DNA of 64,000 bases from Sphingomonas yantingensis (GTDB lineage Bacteria > Pseudomonadota > Alphaproteobacteria > Sphingomonadales > Sphingomonadaceae). The notes under the pieces are model-generated. The model made no database searches and was not told the origin of the DNA. It was given only the letters and a program-made list of their open reading frames with translations. Location: contig NZ_JACIJJ010000002.1 in NCBI RefSeq assembly GCF_014199325.1, forward strand, positions 434,001-498,000. The letters are read 5' to 3'. A program made the translations under genes and the position numbers. Below, in pieces: positions 1-8,227 of this stretch (positions are counted from its first letter, which is position 1; the number at the start of each line of letters is the position of its first letter).

Positions 1-1154
1 ACAACCAATCCGATGCGATCCCCGCCGCCCTATTCGACGCGCGTCCGCGCCTGCCGCTCCACTTCGTGTGGCTGGGCGAGCGGATGATCGTCACCGCCGA
101 TCCGCACGGCACGGGCATCGCGCGGGGAACGGAGGTCGTCGCGATCGACGGGCATCCGGCACGCGCGATCCTCGCGGCGCTGATCCCGCTGACGCGCGCC
201 GACGGGCATAACGACGGCAAGCGGCGGCAGCTGCTGTCGGTGGGCGGCGAGGACGGGTACGAGACGTTCGACGTCTTGTACGGCCTGCGCTTCAGCGGCG
301 GCCCGCGCTACACGCTCGACCTGCGTGCGCCAGACGGCCGGACGCGGCGCGCGGTGGTCGAGGGGATCGACCTCAAGACGCGGCGATCGGTCGCGACGCC
401 GACGAACGACACCGACAATCCCGGCTGGCGTGTCGAGCGGCGCGGCCGTGCGGCGGTGATGACGATGCCGGGCTGGGGCCTCTACAATTCCAAATGGGAC
501 TGGCGAGACTGGATCGACGACGAGATGGACCGGCTAATCGCCGACCGCGTCCCCGCGCTGATCGTCGACATCCGCGCCAACGAGGGCGGCGAGGATTGCG
601 GCGACGTGCTGCTGGAGCGCATCGTCGAACGGGGCGTCACCGCCGATCCGGCACGGCGGCTGGTCCGCTATCGCGAACTGCCCGCGGATCTGCGCCCCTA
701 TTGCGATACCTGGGACCGCAGCTTCGACAAGTTGGGGGTGAACGCCAGGCGCTACGACGACCGCTTCCTCGAACTCACCGGCACCGATCGCGATGCCGCC
801 GTTATCGCCCCGCGGGGCAAGCGCTATGACGGCAAGCTGATCGTGCTGACCGGGCCGGAGAACAGCTCGGCCACCTTCGCCTTCATCCAGACGGTGCAGC
901 GCGAGAAGCTGGGCACGCTGGTGGGGGAGCCGACCGGCGGCAACCGGCGCGGGATCAACGGCGGCTGCTTCTATTTCCTGCGGCTGCCGGAAACGGGGTT
1001 GGAGGTCGACCTTCCGCTGATCGGCACCTTCCCGCGGGTAATGCCGCCGGATGCCGGGATCGTCCCCGACGTGGCGGCACCGCGCACCCCTCGCTCGATC
1101 GCCGAGGGCGGCGATCCGGCGATGGCGGCGGCGCTGGCGCTGGTCCGGTCCTAA
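1..1154 (+). CDS. S41-family peptidase, 5'-truncated by window edge
   Basis: The reading frame is open from base 3, so the start lies upstream of the window; a GTG at 66 is probably internal. The visible part is about 384 residues. S41 (C-terminal processing/tail-specific type) peptidases use a Ser/Lys dyad. Here the segment ENSSATFAF followed by LVGEPTGGNRRG matches the S41 catalytic core and the glycine-rich loop after it. The upstream stretch PALIVDIRANEGGEDCGD is the usual S41 strand and turn. An N-terminal segment (GTEVVAIDGHPA) resembles the substrate-tethering PDZ-like part. The protein is probably exported, but its signal sequence would be off the window. It converges on the next minus-strand gene with 3 bp between them. 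Family call is firm; substrate unknown. Confidence 0.85.
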   Translation, partial: NQSDAIPAALFDARPRLPLHFVWLGERMIVTADPHGTGIARGTEVVAIDGHPARAILAALIPLTRADGHNDGKRRQLLSVGGEDGYETFDVLYGLRFSGGPRYTLDLRAPDGRTRRAVVEGIDLKTRRSVATPTNDTDNPGWRVERRGRAAVMTMPGWGLYNSKWDWRDWIDDEMDRLIADRVPALIVDIRANEGGEDCGDVLLERIVERGVTADPARRLVRYRELPADLRPYCDTWDRSFDKLGVNARRYDDRFLELTGTDRDAAVIAPRGKRYDGKLIVLTGPENSSATFAFIQTVQREKLGTLVGEPTGGNRRGINGGCFYFLRLPETGLEVDLPLIGTFPRVMPPDAGIVPDVAAPRTPRSIAEGGDPAMAAALALVRS

Positions 1155-1157
1155 TCC

Positions 1158-2306
1158 TCAATAAAAGCGTGCGGCGTCGTCCGGGTCGGCGGGCGGGGTG
1201 TCGGTCGGCGCCATCACGAACCTCACCCGGTCGATGCAGCCGCTCTGACCCTGCGCGCTCGGTTTCAGCCGCGCGCCGCGAAGGATTCGGACCGCCTGCT
1301 GCCCGAACTCGGCGGTCGGCTCGGCCGCGACGACGGTCGGGTTGCCGATCTCGCCCCAGGGCGCGACGTCATAGCGAACGACCGCCCATCCCTCGATCCG
1401 GCGGCGGCCATAAGGCTCGGGGAAGGTGAGCGTCGGCGTCTTTGCCCAGTCGCGGCCGTCCGGGCAGGTTGGCGAGGGCGCGCCCATGCCGGCGGGCACG
1501 GGCGGCGCGGGCAACGTATCGGGCGCGCGCCAATAGGGATAGACGCAGCCCGTCCGCGCGCCGCCCGAAAAGCGCGAGGCACGCATCGCCCGGATCGCCG
1601 CGGCGTCGAGTGCGCGGTTGCTCGTCCCGTCGACCGCACGGACGTTGACGGGCTTGCCGCGCGCGTCGGTATCATAGGCGATGAGCGACCAGTCCCGCAC
1701 CCCCGGCGTGCCCGCGACCTTTGGAAAGTCGGGCATCACCCGCACGAGCGCAGCCGGGCGCGGCGCGTCGGCGCAGGTGCCGGCGGGGCGGATGCGATCC
1801 CAGCCAATGCGCGGGAGCCGACCCGAGCGCGGATTCATCGTGTAGGAGACGAGATCGGCGACCGGCACCTCGGCCAGCGGTGTCTGGACCGGGGTGTAGG
1901 TGACCGAGCAGTCGGTCCGCGCGCGCGCCGGAAAACGGCTGGCGGCAAGCGCGGGCATCAGGTCGTCGGGGCGATAGAGCTGGCTCTCCGTTGCCGGCTC
2001 GATCGACAGCGGGCGACCATCCGCGGCGATGCGGAAGCGCAGCGTCGCTGGTTGCAGCGGCGCCGGGATCTGGGTGTAGCGCAGCGTGTTGCCCGGCCGG
2101 CGGATCGGATCGGCGGCGACCGGCCCGTCGGCGCACTGCACCGCACCCGGCATCCACCGCACCATCGTGGAGGGAAGTACGATGTTCCCCGGCCCTTCGA
2201 CGATCGGCGGGGGCAACGACGGGGCAGGGGGCGCGGGGGGCATCGACGGGGCCGCCTGGCCGATGGCGAGCGTGGTCGCCGCGACGAAGATCACCGGATT
2301 GGACAT
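1158..2306 (-). CDS. Secreted protein with three TonB-C-like modules
   Basis: The 382-residue product begins with a short hydrophobic signal-like segment and a proline-rich stretch (residues about 1-35). Three similar modules follow, each of about 100 residues. Each opens with a cysteine in a CADG, CADA or CPDG context, contains the TonB C-terminal pattern (a strand with a G-x-P-like turn, then an Ala-rich helix ending in ASRF or GARL), and closes with a second cysteine (TDC, TGC, SGC). TonB C-terminal domains normally transmit energy to outer-membrane receptors and are anchored by an N-terminal membrane helix. Here no long periplasm-spanning Pro/Lys linker is visible, so a role as a classical TonB is doubtful. 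It is encoded downstream of fliA after 73 bp but shows no flagellar feature. Confidence 0.7.
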   Translation of the reverse strand: MSNPVIFVAATTLAIGQAAPSMPPAPPAPSLPPPIVEGPGNIVLPSTMVRWMPGAVQCADGPVAADPIRRPGNTLRYTQIPAPLQPATLRFRIAADGRPLSIEPATESQLYRPDDLMPALAASRFPARARTDCSVTYTPVQTPLAEVPVADLVSYTMNPRSGRLPRIGWDRIRPAGTCADAPRPAALVRVMPDFPKVAGTPGVRDWSLIAYDTDARGKPVNVRAVDGTSNRALDAAAIRAMRASRFSGGARTGCVYPYWRAPDTLPAPPVPAGMGAPSPTCPDGRDWAKTPTLTFPEPYGRRRIEGWAVVRYDVAPWGEIGNPTVVAAEPTAEFGQQAVRILRGARLKPSAQGQSGCIDRVRFVMAPTDTPPADPDDAARFY

Positions 2307-2379
2307 GCACGCTCCCGATTCGCTTCCGCTTCGGGCGGCAAGGCTAATCGGTTGCTATGTCATTGGCGAGAGGGCGCTT

Positions 2380-3117
2380 TCAGACCCGGCCCTTGAGCGC
2401 CTTCTTCAGCCGGGCATGGGCGCTCGCCTTGATCTGGCAGACCCGCGCCGAGCCGACGCCGAGCACCTGGCCAATTTCCTCGAGATTGAGTTCCTCGACA
2501 TAATAAAGCTGGATCACCAGCGCCTCACGTTCGGGCAGGTCGGCGATCGCGCGGGCGAGCGCGTCGCGGGTGCCCGCCTCGGCCAGCGCGGAAAAGGCGT
2601 CGGCGCTGTCGTCGGCGAACCAGGATGCCTCGTCCGAATACACCTCGTCGATCGAATCAAAGCGGACCGCCTCGGCCGTCGTGTATTCGGTACGCAGCTT
2701 CTCGATCGTGATGCCGAGCTTGCCCGCGACCTCCTCCTCGGTCGGTGCGCGGCCGAGCGTGTGGGTGAGCGCGGCCAGCGTGTCCTGATACCGCCGCCGC
2801 CGCTTCATCGCACCGCGGGTCAGCGTCGCCTGTCGGCGCAGTTCGTCGATCATGGCGCCGCGCACGCGCGTCATCGCGAAGTTGCGAAAGCTCGTCTCGC
2901 CGCGATCGACGAAGCTGCGCGCCGCCTCGACCAATGCGACCATGCCGATCTGGATCAGGTCCTCGATGTCGATCAGGCTGCTCATGCTGCCATGGACGTG
3001 CCAGGCGACGCGGCGGACCATCGGCAGTTCGGCGCGGACCTGTGCCTCGACATCGCGGACCGCGGGCGTGGTCGGGCGATAGGTAAGGCCGGCGGCGAAA
3101 GGCGTCATGTCGGTCAT
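2380..3117 (-). CDS. fliA: RNA polymerase sigma-28 factor for flagellar genes
   Basis: This 245-residue sigma-70-family protein directs RNA polymerase to late flagellar promoters and is held inactive by FlgM, encoded upstream at 6519-6809. Region 2 is visible at residues about 45-75 (IDIEDLIQIGMVALVEAARSF), followed by DELRRQ typical of FliA. Region 4 lies near the C terminus (LNLEEIGQVLGVGSARVCQI, the DNA-binding helix-turn-helix). Length is typical of FliA. Its ATG overlaps the flhA stop by 4 bp (ATGA), indicating translational coupling. It is the last gene of the transglycosylase-flhA-fliA unit, so its transcription probably starts at the sigma-54 promoter at 6115-6130. Confidence 0.95.
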   Translation of the reverse strand: MTDMTPFAAGLTYRPTTPAVRDVEAQVRAELPMVRRVAWHVHGSMSSLIDIEDLIQIGMVALVEAARSFVDRGETSFRNFAMTRVRGAMIDELRRQATLTRGAMKRRRRYQDTLAALTHTLGRAPTEEEVAGKLGITIEKLRTEYTTAEAVRFDSIDEVYSDEASWFADDSADAFSALAEAGTRDALARAIADLPEREALVIQLYYVEELNLEEIGQVLGVGSARVCQIKASAHARLKKALKGRV

Positions 3118-5192
3118 GCCGGCAGCGCCCCCGGCGCGCCGATGACGGCGACGACCTCGACCGCCTTGTCCTCGGGCACCTCGAAGAAGCTCATCACCGG
3201 CGTATCAGGCAGGCAGGAGCGCACGAGCTTGCGGATCGCGAGCCGGATCGAGGGCTGGACGACGAGCGCGAAGGGCTTGGCTTCTGCCATCAAGGGCTGG
3301 GCGGCGTGCTGGAGCGCGTCGACGATGCGGCGGCCGAGATCGGGTTCGATCGTGTGGCGGCGGTGCATGTCGGCGCGCATTGCCTGACCCAGCAAGGCCT
3401 CGAGCTGCCCCTCCAGCGTCATCACGCGCAGCGGCTCGCGCACGCCGCACAGTTTCTGGACGATCAGGGGCCCAAGTTCGGGGCGGATCGCCTCGATCAG
3501 TTCCTCGGCGTCGAGCGTGCGCTGCGCGGCGACGGCGATCGCGGCGGCGATGCGGCGGAATTCCTTGAGCGGGATGTTCTCGGCAAGCAGCCCGCGCAGC
3601 ACCTGCGTCAGCGTGGTGAGCGGCAGCGGCGCGGGACAGAGCGCGGCGACCAAGGCGCCGGCGCGTTCCTTGAGGCCGTCGAGCAGCGACTGTACTTCAT
3701 CCGGGCCGAGCAGATCGGCGGCATGCTGGACGAGCTGGTGATTGAGGTGGGTGGCGATGACCGTGCCCGGATCGACCACCAGATAACCCATGCCGGTCGC
3801 CGCATCGGCATCGCCCGCGGCGATCCATGTGGCGTCGAGACCGAAAGTCGGGTCCTTGGCGCTCTTGCCGCGAAGCTGGCCGACGCCGGTGCCGGTATTA
3901 AGCGCGAGCATTTCCTCCGGGCTCACCTGATCCTCTCCGACGACGACGCCGCCGACGACGATGCGATAGGTGAAGGGGGCGAGATTGATGTCGTCGCGAA
4001 CGCGCACCTGCGGCACGACGAAGCCCAGATCCTTCGACAGCTGGCGGCGCACGCCGGTGATCCGGCTCATGAGCGGCGACCCCTTGCGCTCGTCGACCAA
4101 GGGGACGAGGCCGTAGCCGATGTCGAGCATCACCTGCATCCCGTCGGTCACTTCCTCCCAGCCAATGCGCGACAGGTCGGGCGCGGGCGGCGCCGGTTCC
4201 GGCGGGGGCGGGCGGTCGGCAGCCTTTTTGAGGCGCCAGGCGCCATAGCCCGCGGCGGCGGCGGCGGGCAGGATCACCATCGCCGGCATCCCCGGCAGCA
4301 GCGCGAGCAGGCCGAGGATCGCCGCGACCGGCGTCCAGGTGCGGTGCGAGGCGAACTGGCTGCCAATCTGGCCCGACAGGTCGTGGGCAGAGGTGACGCG
4401 GGTGACGATCGCGGCGGCGGCGATCGAGAGCATCAGCGCCGGGATCTGCGCGACCAGCGCGTCGCCGATCGCCAGCAGGATATAGTGCGACGCCGCGTCC
4501 TTGAACGACAGCGCGTGGCTGACCACGCCGATGATGACGCCGCCGACGATGTTGATCGCGAGGATCAGCAGGCCCGCGACCGCGTCGCCCTTCACGAACT
4601 TCGACGAACCGTCCATCGATCCGTAGAAATCGGCCTCGGTCGACACCTCGACGCGGCGCGCGCGCGCTTCGTCGGGGGTGATGAGGCCGGCGTTGAGGTC
4701 GGCATCGATCGCCATCTGCTTGCCGGGCAAGGCGTCGAGGGTGAAGCGCGCGGAAACTTCCGACACGCGGCCCGCGCCCTTGGTCACGACGATCATGTTG
4801 ATGATCATCAGGATCGCGAAGACGAGGATGCCGACGACATAGTCGCCGCCGATCAGGAAGGTGCCGAACGCCTCGATCACATGCCCCGCTGCCGCCTCGC
4901 CCTCATGCCCGTGCACCAGCACGACGCGCGTCGAGGCGACGTTGAGGCCGAGGCGGAACAGGGTGACGAAGAGGAGGACGGTGGGAAAGGACGAGAAGTC
5001 GAGCGGCTTCTGTGCGTTCAGGGCCACCATCAGCACCGCGAGGCTGAGCATGATGTTGGCGATGAAGAACACGTCGAGCAAAGCGGCCGGAATCGGCACC
5101 ACCATCAGCACGACAAGGAGCAAGATCGCGCCGGGCAGCGCCATCGACCGCGAGGCGCCGGCAAGGCCGCCCTTGGAAAGCGAAGCGAACAT
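3114..5192 (-). CDS. flhA: Flagellar type III export gate protein FlhA
   Basis: FlhA is the large export-gate subunit of the flagellar secretion apparatus. The 692-residue product has the expected layout: about eight hydrophobic segments in residues 1-330, the FHIPEP-family loop with FTLDALPGKQMAIDADLNAG between membrane segments, then a cytosolic C-terminal domain (GYGLVPLVDERKGSPLM onward) that docks chaperone-substrate complexes. The ATG at 5192 is chosen because it overlaps the upstream stop as TGATG and gives the normal N terminus (MFASLSKGG). A longer reading frame to 5330 would overlap the transglycosylase gene. The 3' end overlaps fliA by 4 bp. Other gate genes such as flhB, fliP, fliQ and fliR are not in this window. 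Confidence 0.96.
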   Translation of the reverse strand: MFASLSKGGLAGASRSMALPGAILLLVVLMVVPIPAALLDVFFIANIMLSLAVLMVALNAQKPLDFSSFPTVLLFVTLFRLGLNVASTRVVLVHGHEGEAAAGHVIEAFGTFLIGGDYVVGILVFAILMIINMIVVTKGAGRVSEVSARFTLDALPGKQMAIDADLNAGLITPDEARARRVEVSTEADFYGSMDGSSKFVKGDAVAGLLILAINIVGGVIIGVVSHALSFKDAASHYILLAIGDALVAQIPALMLSIAAAAIVTRVTSAHDLSGQIGSQFASHRTWTPVAAILGLLALLPGMPAMVILPAAAAAGYGAWRLKKAADRPPPPEPAPPAPDLSRIGWEEVTDGMQVMLDIGYGLVPLVDERKGSPLMSRITGVRRQLSKDLGFVVPQVRVRDDINLAPFTYRIVVGGVVVGEDQVSPEEMLALNTGTGVGQLRGKSAKDPTFGLDATWIAAGDADAATGMGYLVVDPGTVIATHLNHQLVQHAADLLGPDEVQSLLDGLKERAGALVAALCPAPLPLTTLTQVLRGLLAENIPLKEFRRIAAAIAVAAQRTLDAEELIEAIRPELGPLIVQKLCGVREPLRVMTLEGQLEALLGQAMRADMHRRHTIEPDLGRRIVDALQHAAQPLMAEAKPFALVVQPSIRLAIRKLVRSCLPDTPVMSFFEVPEDKAVEVVAVIGAPGALPA

Positions 5193-6082
5193 CAGGCCCC
5201 CAGATTGGCGAGCATGAGATAGGCGAGACGCGCGGTTTCGGGCGTCGGGCGATAGGGGCTGACGCCGTCGACGCGCCCGGGCTTCTGCCCGCGCACCACG
5301 TTGAGGTTGGCGAGCGTGGTTTCGAGCCACGCATCGTCCCCGCCCTGCGCCTCGCTGCCCAGGATCACGTCGATGCCGGGGATGCGCGGGGCGGCGGTGT
5401 CGGCGATGGCGAACTGCATCCCCTCGGGCAGCGCGCGCGCGGCGGTTTCGGCACCGCGATCCAGCTTGCCGGCGAAGCGGTCGTAGATTTCGGACAGGCT
5501 GCGCGGGCGCCCGCCCTCGGCAAAGAAGATGCTCGAATTGGCGCGCGCGGCGGCGGGGAACATGCCCGCGGCGCTACGGCCGGGGTTGGCCTGCATCTGC
5601 GACAGGAACTTCTTGGCGCCGCCGATCCCCAGGAAGTGCGCCATGTAAAGGTCGGTTCCCGTCGCTTCGCGGCCCAGCATCCCTTCGAGCTCGGCCTTGT
5701 TGTCAGCGGCGTGCTCGGCGGCCATCAGGCTGGCGGCGCGGGGATCGGTACGCAGGCCGAGGATCGCCTGACGGGCATTGGGGTCGGTGACGTAGTAGCG
5801 CCCGTTGCCGCCGCGCTGGATGCGGTCGGCGGCCCAGCCCATGCCGTGCTCGGCGCCATGCTCCTTCATGACGCCCAGCCAGCTCTGTTCGATGAACTGA
5901 TAGAGACCCGTCGCCGAGGAGGTGCGGGCGCGGGCGCCGCTGCGCATCCCGCTTTCGATCTGCGCCTGGCCGAGGAGATAGCCGAAGTCGATGCCAGTGC
6001 GCCGGCTCGCCTCGGCGATCGCCGAGTGCGGGCTCGATGCCATCATCGGTATGTCTGCCGCGGCTGCGGCGCGCATGTTCAT
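5192..6082 (-). CDS. Flagellar lytic transglycosylase (SLT domain)
   Basis: The 296-residue product carries a soluble-lytic-transglycosylase fold: the catalytic glutamate in AQIESGM (residue about 43), followed by SSATGLYQFIEQSW and later DLYMAHFLG. Such enzymes open peptidoglycan for rod passage. In enterobacteria this activity is fused to the C terminus of FlgJ; here the rod-binding FlgJ part is a separate short gene (15822-16130), so this is the likely partner. No clear cleavable signal peptide is seen, although the N terminus is Ala-rich. The stop overlaps the flhA start by one base (TGATG). A sigma-54 promoter at 6115-6130 places the transcript start about 22 nt before the ATG. Confidence 0.85.
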   Translation of the reverse strand: MNMRAAAAADIPMMASSPHSAIAEASRRTGIDFGYLLGQAQIESGMRSGARARTSSATGLYQFIEQSWLGVMKEHGAEHGMGWAADRIQRGGNGRYYVTDPNARQAILGLRTDPRAASLMAAEHAADNKAELEGMLGREATGTDLYMAHFLGIGGAKKFLSQMQANPGRSAAGMFPAAARANSSIFFAEGGRPRSLSEIYDRFAGKLDRGAETAARALPEGMQFAIADTAAPRIPGIDVILGSEAQGGDDAWLETTLANLNVVRGQKPGRVDGVSPYRPTPETARLAYLMLANLGA

Positions 6083-6114
6083 TGCAGTCAGGCCCCCGTA
6101 TTCGGAGGCGCAGC

Positions 6115-6130
6115 AGCAAGGGGCGTGCCA
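6115..6130 (-). promoter_or_regulatory. Sigma-54 promoter of the transglycosylase-flhA-fliA unit
   Basis: Read on the minus strand the sequence is TGGCACGCCCCTTGCT, with the invariant GG and GC separated by exactly 10 bases. It matches the sigma-54 consensus (TGGCAC-N5-TTGCW) and is identical over 16 bases to the flgB promoter at 9549-9564. The predicted start is near 6104, giving a 22-nt leader to the ATG at 6082. Confidence 0.85.
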
Positions 6131-6138
6131 ACTATATC

Positions 6139-6220
6139 CGTCATCCCAGCGAATGCTGGGGTCGCTTGCTTTCAGTGCGGGGCATCACTGCGAGCAATCC
6201 CAGCTTCCGCTGGGCTGACG
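6139..6220. repeat. Intergenic palindromic repeat (CCCAGC type)
   Basis: Two small hairpins sit head to tail: CCCAGC-GAAT-GCTGGG at 6145-6160 and CCCAGC-TTCC-GCTGGG at 6199-6214, flanked by GTCATC at the left and CTGACG at the right so the whole element is itself inverted. It lies between the flgN-like gene and the sigma-54 promoter of the transglycosylase unit. It resembles short dispersed repeats common in sphingomonad intergenic regions and could also terminate the flgM-flgN transcript. Confidence 0.6.
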
Positions 6221-6226
6221 TGAGGG

Positions 6227-6532
6227 TCAGGCGTAGGCGCCGGCCCGGTATGGGGCGACGGCAGTGCCGGCAAGCGATTGCAGCCGGCGGCGGACATTTG
6301 CCGCCATCAGGTTGACGTAGATGCGCGCGGTCTCATTGAGCCGCTGCGCCTCGTGCGCCAGCGCGCGGGTTTCGTCGGTCAGCGCCTCGCCCTCGCAGGC
6401 GGCGACTGCCTCGATATGGCGGAGCTTGGCAGCGGTGGCGCGTTCGAGCGCACGGGTGTCGTTGGCCTTCAGTGCCGCGATCTCGGCATGGAGGCAGTCG
6501 ATCACCTGAACCAGTGCGTCACGCCGCGTCAT
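6227..6532 (-). CDS. FlgN-like flagellar export chaperone
   Basis: A 101-residue protein that is helical and charged throughout (residues 1-85). FlgN chaperones are small helical proteins that bind the hook-filament junction proteins FlgK and FlgL and deliver them to FlhA. Sequence conservation in the family is low, so the call relies mainly on size, composition and position directly downstream of flgM, which it overlaps by 14 bp. FlgK and FlgL are encoded at 16127-18327. It is less certain than its neighbours and could be another small flagellar protein. Confidence 0.65.
   Translation of the reverse strand: MTRRDALVQVIDCLHAEIAALKANDTRALERATAAKLRHIEAVAACEGEALTDETRALAHEAQRLNETARIYVNLMAANVRRRLQSLAGTAVAPYRAGAYA
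6267..6284. promoter_or_regulatory. Candidate activator-binding palindrome upstream of the flhA unit
   Basis: CCGGCAA-GCGA-TTGCAGC is an imperfect inverted repeat with the same 4-base spacer as the better copies at 9490-9507 and 8267-8284. It lies about 140 bp upstream of the sigma-54 promoter at 6115-6130, a normal enhancer distance, inside the 3' end of the flgN-like gene. Confidence 0.4.
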
Positions 6533-6809
6533 CGGGTTTCCAGTTGAGCTTGAAGGCGATCAGGCGGTCGGCAATGGTGGCGGGGACGATCGGAAAACGC
6601 CCGTCCTCCACGGCCTTGCGGATCTTGGCCACGCGTTCATCATCGACGGGTGGCTTGGCGGCCATCTCGCGCGTCATCGATACCATTGACGAGCGCGCGG
6701 TCTCGCTCGCCTGCGGCGAGGCGGCCGTGCTGATGCGCGCCGCCGGAGAGGTCGGGGCGATCGGCGCGAGGCCGAGCTTGGCAATGGGTTTCGAACCGAT
6801 CGGGTCCAT
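6519..6809 (-). CDS. flgM: Anti-sigma-28 factor FlgM
   Basis: FlgM binds FliA and blocks it until it is exported through the completed hook. The 96-residue product has a disordered, Ser/Pro/Ala-rich N-terminal half and the FlgM C-terminal helices at residues about 55-92 (DDERVAKIRKAVEDGRFPI ending with ADRLIAFK), which is the FliA-binding region. The ATG at 6809 is chosen because it gives the family-typical N terminus; a GTG at 6821 would add four residues. Neither has a strong Shine-Dalgarno. The gene heads the flgM-flgN pair and has a candidate sigma-28 promoter at 6846-6872, which would make it part of its own regulatory loop. Confidence 0.88.
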   Translation of the reverse strand: MDPIGSKPIAKLGLAPIAPTSPAARISTAASPQASETARSSMVSMTREMAAKPPVDDERVAKIRKAVEDGRFPIVPATIADRLIAFKLNWKPDDAA

Positions 6810-6845
6810 GGCGGCGTCCACTATCCACGAGGGGTGACACAGCGA

Positions 6846-6872
6846 GTAACGACCGACGGCGATACGGCTTTA
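6846..6872 (-). promoter_or_regulatory. Candidate sigma-28 (FliA) promoter of flgM
   Basis: On the minus strand TAAA (6872-6869) is followed after 15 bases by GTCGTTAC (6853-6846), matching the FliA consensus TAAA-N15-GCCGATAA at 9 of 12 positions. The spacing is exact and the predicted start falls just upstream of flgM. The -10 part is imperfect. Confidence 0.45.
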
Positions 6873-6952
6873 GGAATTTTTTCATCTGCCGCCTTCGGCC
6901 CGGAAATGGCGGTTCTGCGTTGTCGGTCCGAACGACAAGGGAGAAGCGGGGC

Positions 6953-7750
6953 ATGGCCGACGACCTGATCGGGGCACAGATCGCAGAGGCGGCGCCCGAC
7001 GCTTTCGAACGCAAGGCGGAGGAGCCGGTGGGGCGCATGGCGCTGCTCGCGGTGCTGGCCGGCGCGTTCATCGCGTTCGGGTCGATCGCATATCTCGTCG
7101 TACAGGCGGGCGGGCCGGCATCGGGCGCCAAGCAGATCGCCTCCGGCCTCGCCTTTTCGGTGGGCCTGATCCTCGTCACGCTGACGGGGGCGGAGCTGTT
7201 CACCGGCAATGCGATGTTCGTGCTCGCGGCCGAGCGGGGCGAGATTGGGGTGGGGCGGATGCTCGGCTCCTGGGTCGTCGTGTGGTTGGGTAACCTCGTC
7301 GGCAGCGTCGCCATCGCCGCATTGTTCGTTGCGGCGGGCGGCGGGCACGGGGTCGAGGACGGCGTGGCGAAGGCCGCGGTCGCGACCGCGACGCTCAAGA
7401 CCGGCAAGGGCGCGCTGGCGCTCTTCGCCTCGTCGATGCTTGCCAACATGCTCGTCTGCCTTGCGGTCTGGATGGCGATCGGAGGCAAGTCGATCCCGTC
7501 GAAGGTGGTGGCGATCGTCGGTCCCGTGGCGGTGTTCGTGGCGGCGGGGTTCGAGCATTCGATCGCCAACCAGTCGCTCTTGTCGATCGGCTGGCTGCTG
7601 CAGTCGGGGCAGGCGATCGGGATCGACGGGATCGGCCGCAACCTGGCGCTCACGACGCTCGGCAACCTCATCGGCGGGATGGTGGTCGCGCTGGCGCTCG
7701 GCCATGCGCAGCTCAAGCCGCACCGCGCGGAGGCGTCACCAGCCGGGTAG
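6953..7750 (+). CDS. Formate/nitrite transporter (FNT) family protein
   Basis: A 265-residue integral membrane protein with about six hydrophobic segments: residues 25-50 (LLAVLAGAFIAFGSIAYLVV), 65-85, 100-125, 155-175, 180-205 and 225-250. The segment TGAELFTGNAMFV is the FNT signature of the first half-helix, and NLIGGMVVALALG ends the fold. FNT pentamers conduct formate, nitrite or hydrosulfide; the substrate cannot be read from the sequence. The ATG at 6953 is preferred over an upstream start at 6920 because AAGGGAG lies about 10 nt before it. The 3' end overlaps the convergent flgA gene by 15 bp. It interrupts the flagellar genes and is probably functionally unrelated to them. Confidence 0.88.
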   Translation: MADDLIGAQIAEAAPDAFERKAEEPVGRMALLAVLAGAFIAFGSIAYLVVQAGGPASGAKQIASGLAFSVGLILVTLTGAELFTGNAMFVLAAERGEIGVGRMLGSWVVVWLGNLVGSVAIAALFVAAGGGHGVEDGVAKAAVATATLKTGKGALALFASSMLANMLVCLAVWMAIGGKSIPSKVVAIVGPVAVFVAAGFEHSIANQSLLSIGWLLQSGQAIGIDGIGRNLALTTLGNLIGGMVVALALGHAQLKPHRAEASPAG

Positions 7751-8227
7751 CGTCACCCGGCCCATGTCGACCGCCACCGCCTGGATCGGCGGCTTCTGCG
7801 GATCGACCTTGACCAACAGCCGCGCACCCTTTGCCGCGTCGCCCATCGCGATGCCGTCGCGGGTGATCGAGAAGCCGGCGGCACCCGCCTCGACCGTGAC
7901 CGGATCGCCGCGTTTCACGACGATCTCCGGCTTGGGCGCGGGCGCGATCGGCACGGGCGCGGCGGCGGGCGCCATCTTCACCGGCACATAGATCTTCCAG
8001 ACCGGCGACATGCAGCTGACGACGACGGCGTCCTTGTTGCTGCCCCGCCATTCGAACTGCGGCATCGGACAGGCGGCGAGCTTCAGCCGCGCATCGACGC
8101 GGGTAACGGCGCCGCCCTCCTCGCCGATCGCGCGGCCGGTGAATTGCTGGACGGCGGTGTCGATCAGCGCGGTCGACTGGAAATCGGATGCGCCGGCGAG
8201 CGCCAGCAGCAGGAGGGCAGGGGTCAT
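7736..8227 (-). CDS. flgA: Flagellar P-ring assembly chaperone FlgA
   Basis: FlgA is the periplasmic chaperone for P-ring assembly from FlgI, encoded at 14680-15825. The 163-residue product has a short hydrophobic N-terminal signal sequence (MTPALLLLALAGA), a central SAF-like region and the C-terminal FlgA pattern VVKRGDPVTVEAGAAGFSI followed by GDAAKGARLLVKV. The start at 8227 gives an ATGA overlap with the upstream MotB-like gene; a much longer open frame extending to 8839 is discarded because it would run through that gene. In many bacteria flgA lies next to flgB or flgM; here it is the third gene of a stator-like operon. Confidence 0.9.
   Translation of the reverse strand: MTPALLLLALAGASDFQSTALIDTAVQQFTGRAIGEEGGAVTRVDARLKLAACPMPQFEWRGSNKDAVVVSCMSPVWKIYVPVKMAPAAAPVPIAPAPKPEIVVKRGDPVTVEAGAAGFSITRDGIAMGDAAKGARLLVKVDPQKPPIQAVAVDMGRVTLPGW

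Noticed and set aside
3306..5222. A 638-codon plus-strand frame opposite flhA
   Set aside because: It is complementary to flhA, and its composition (very rich in Asp, His, Gln and Arg) is that of a shadow frame.
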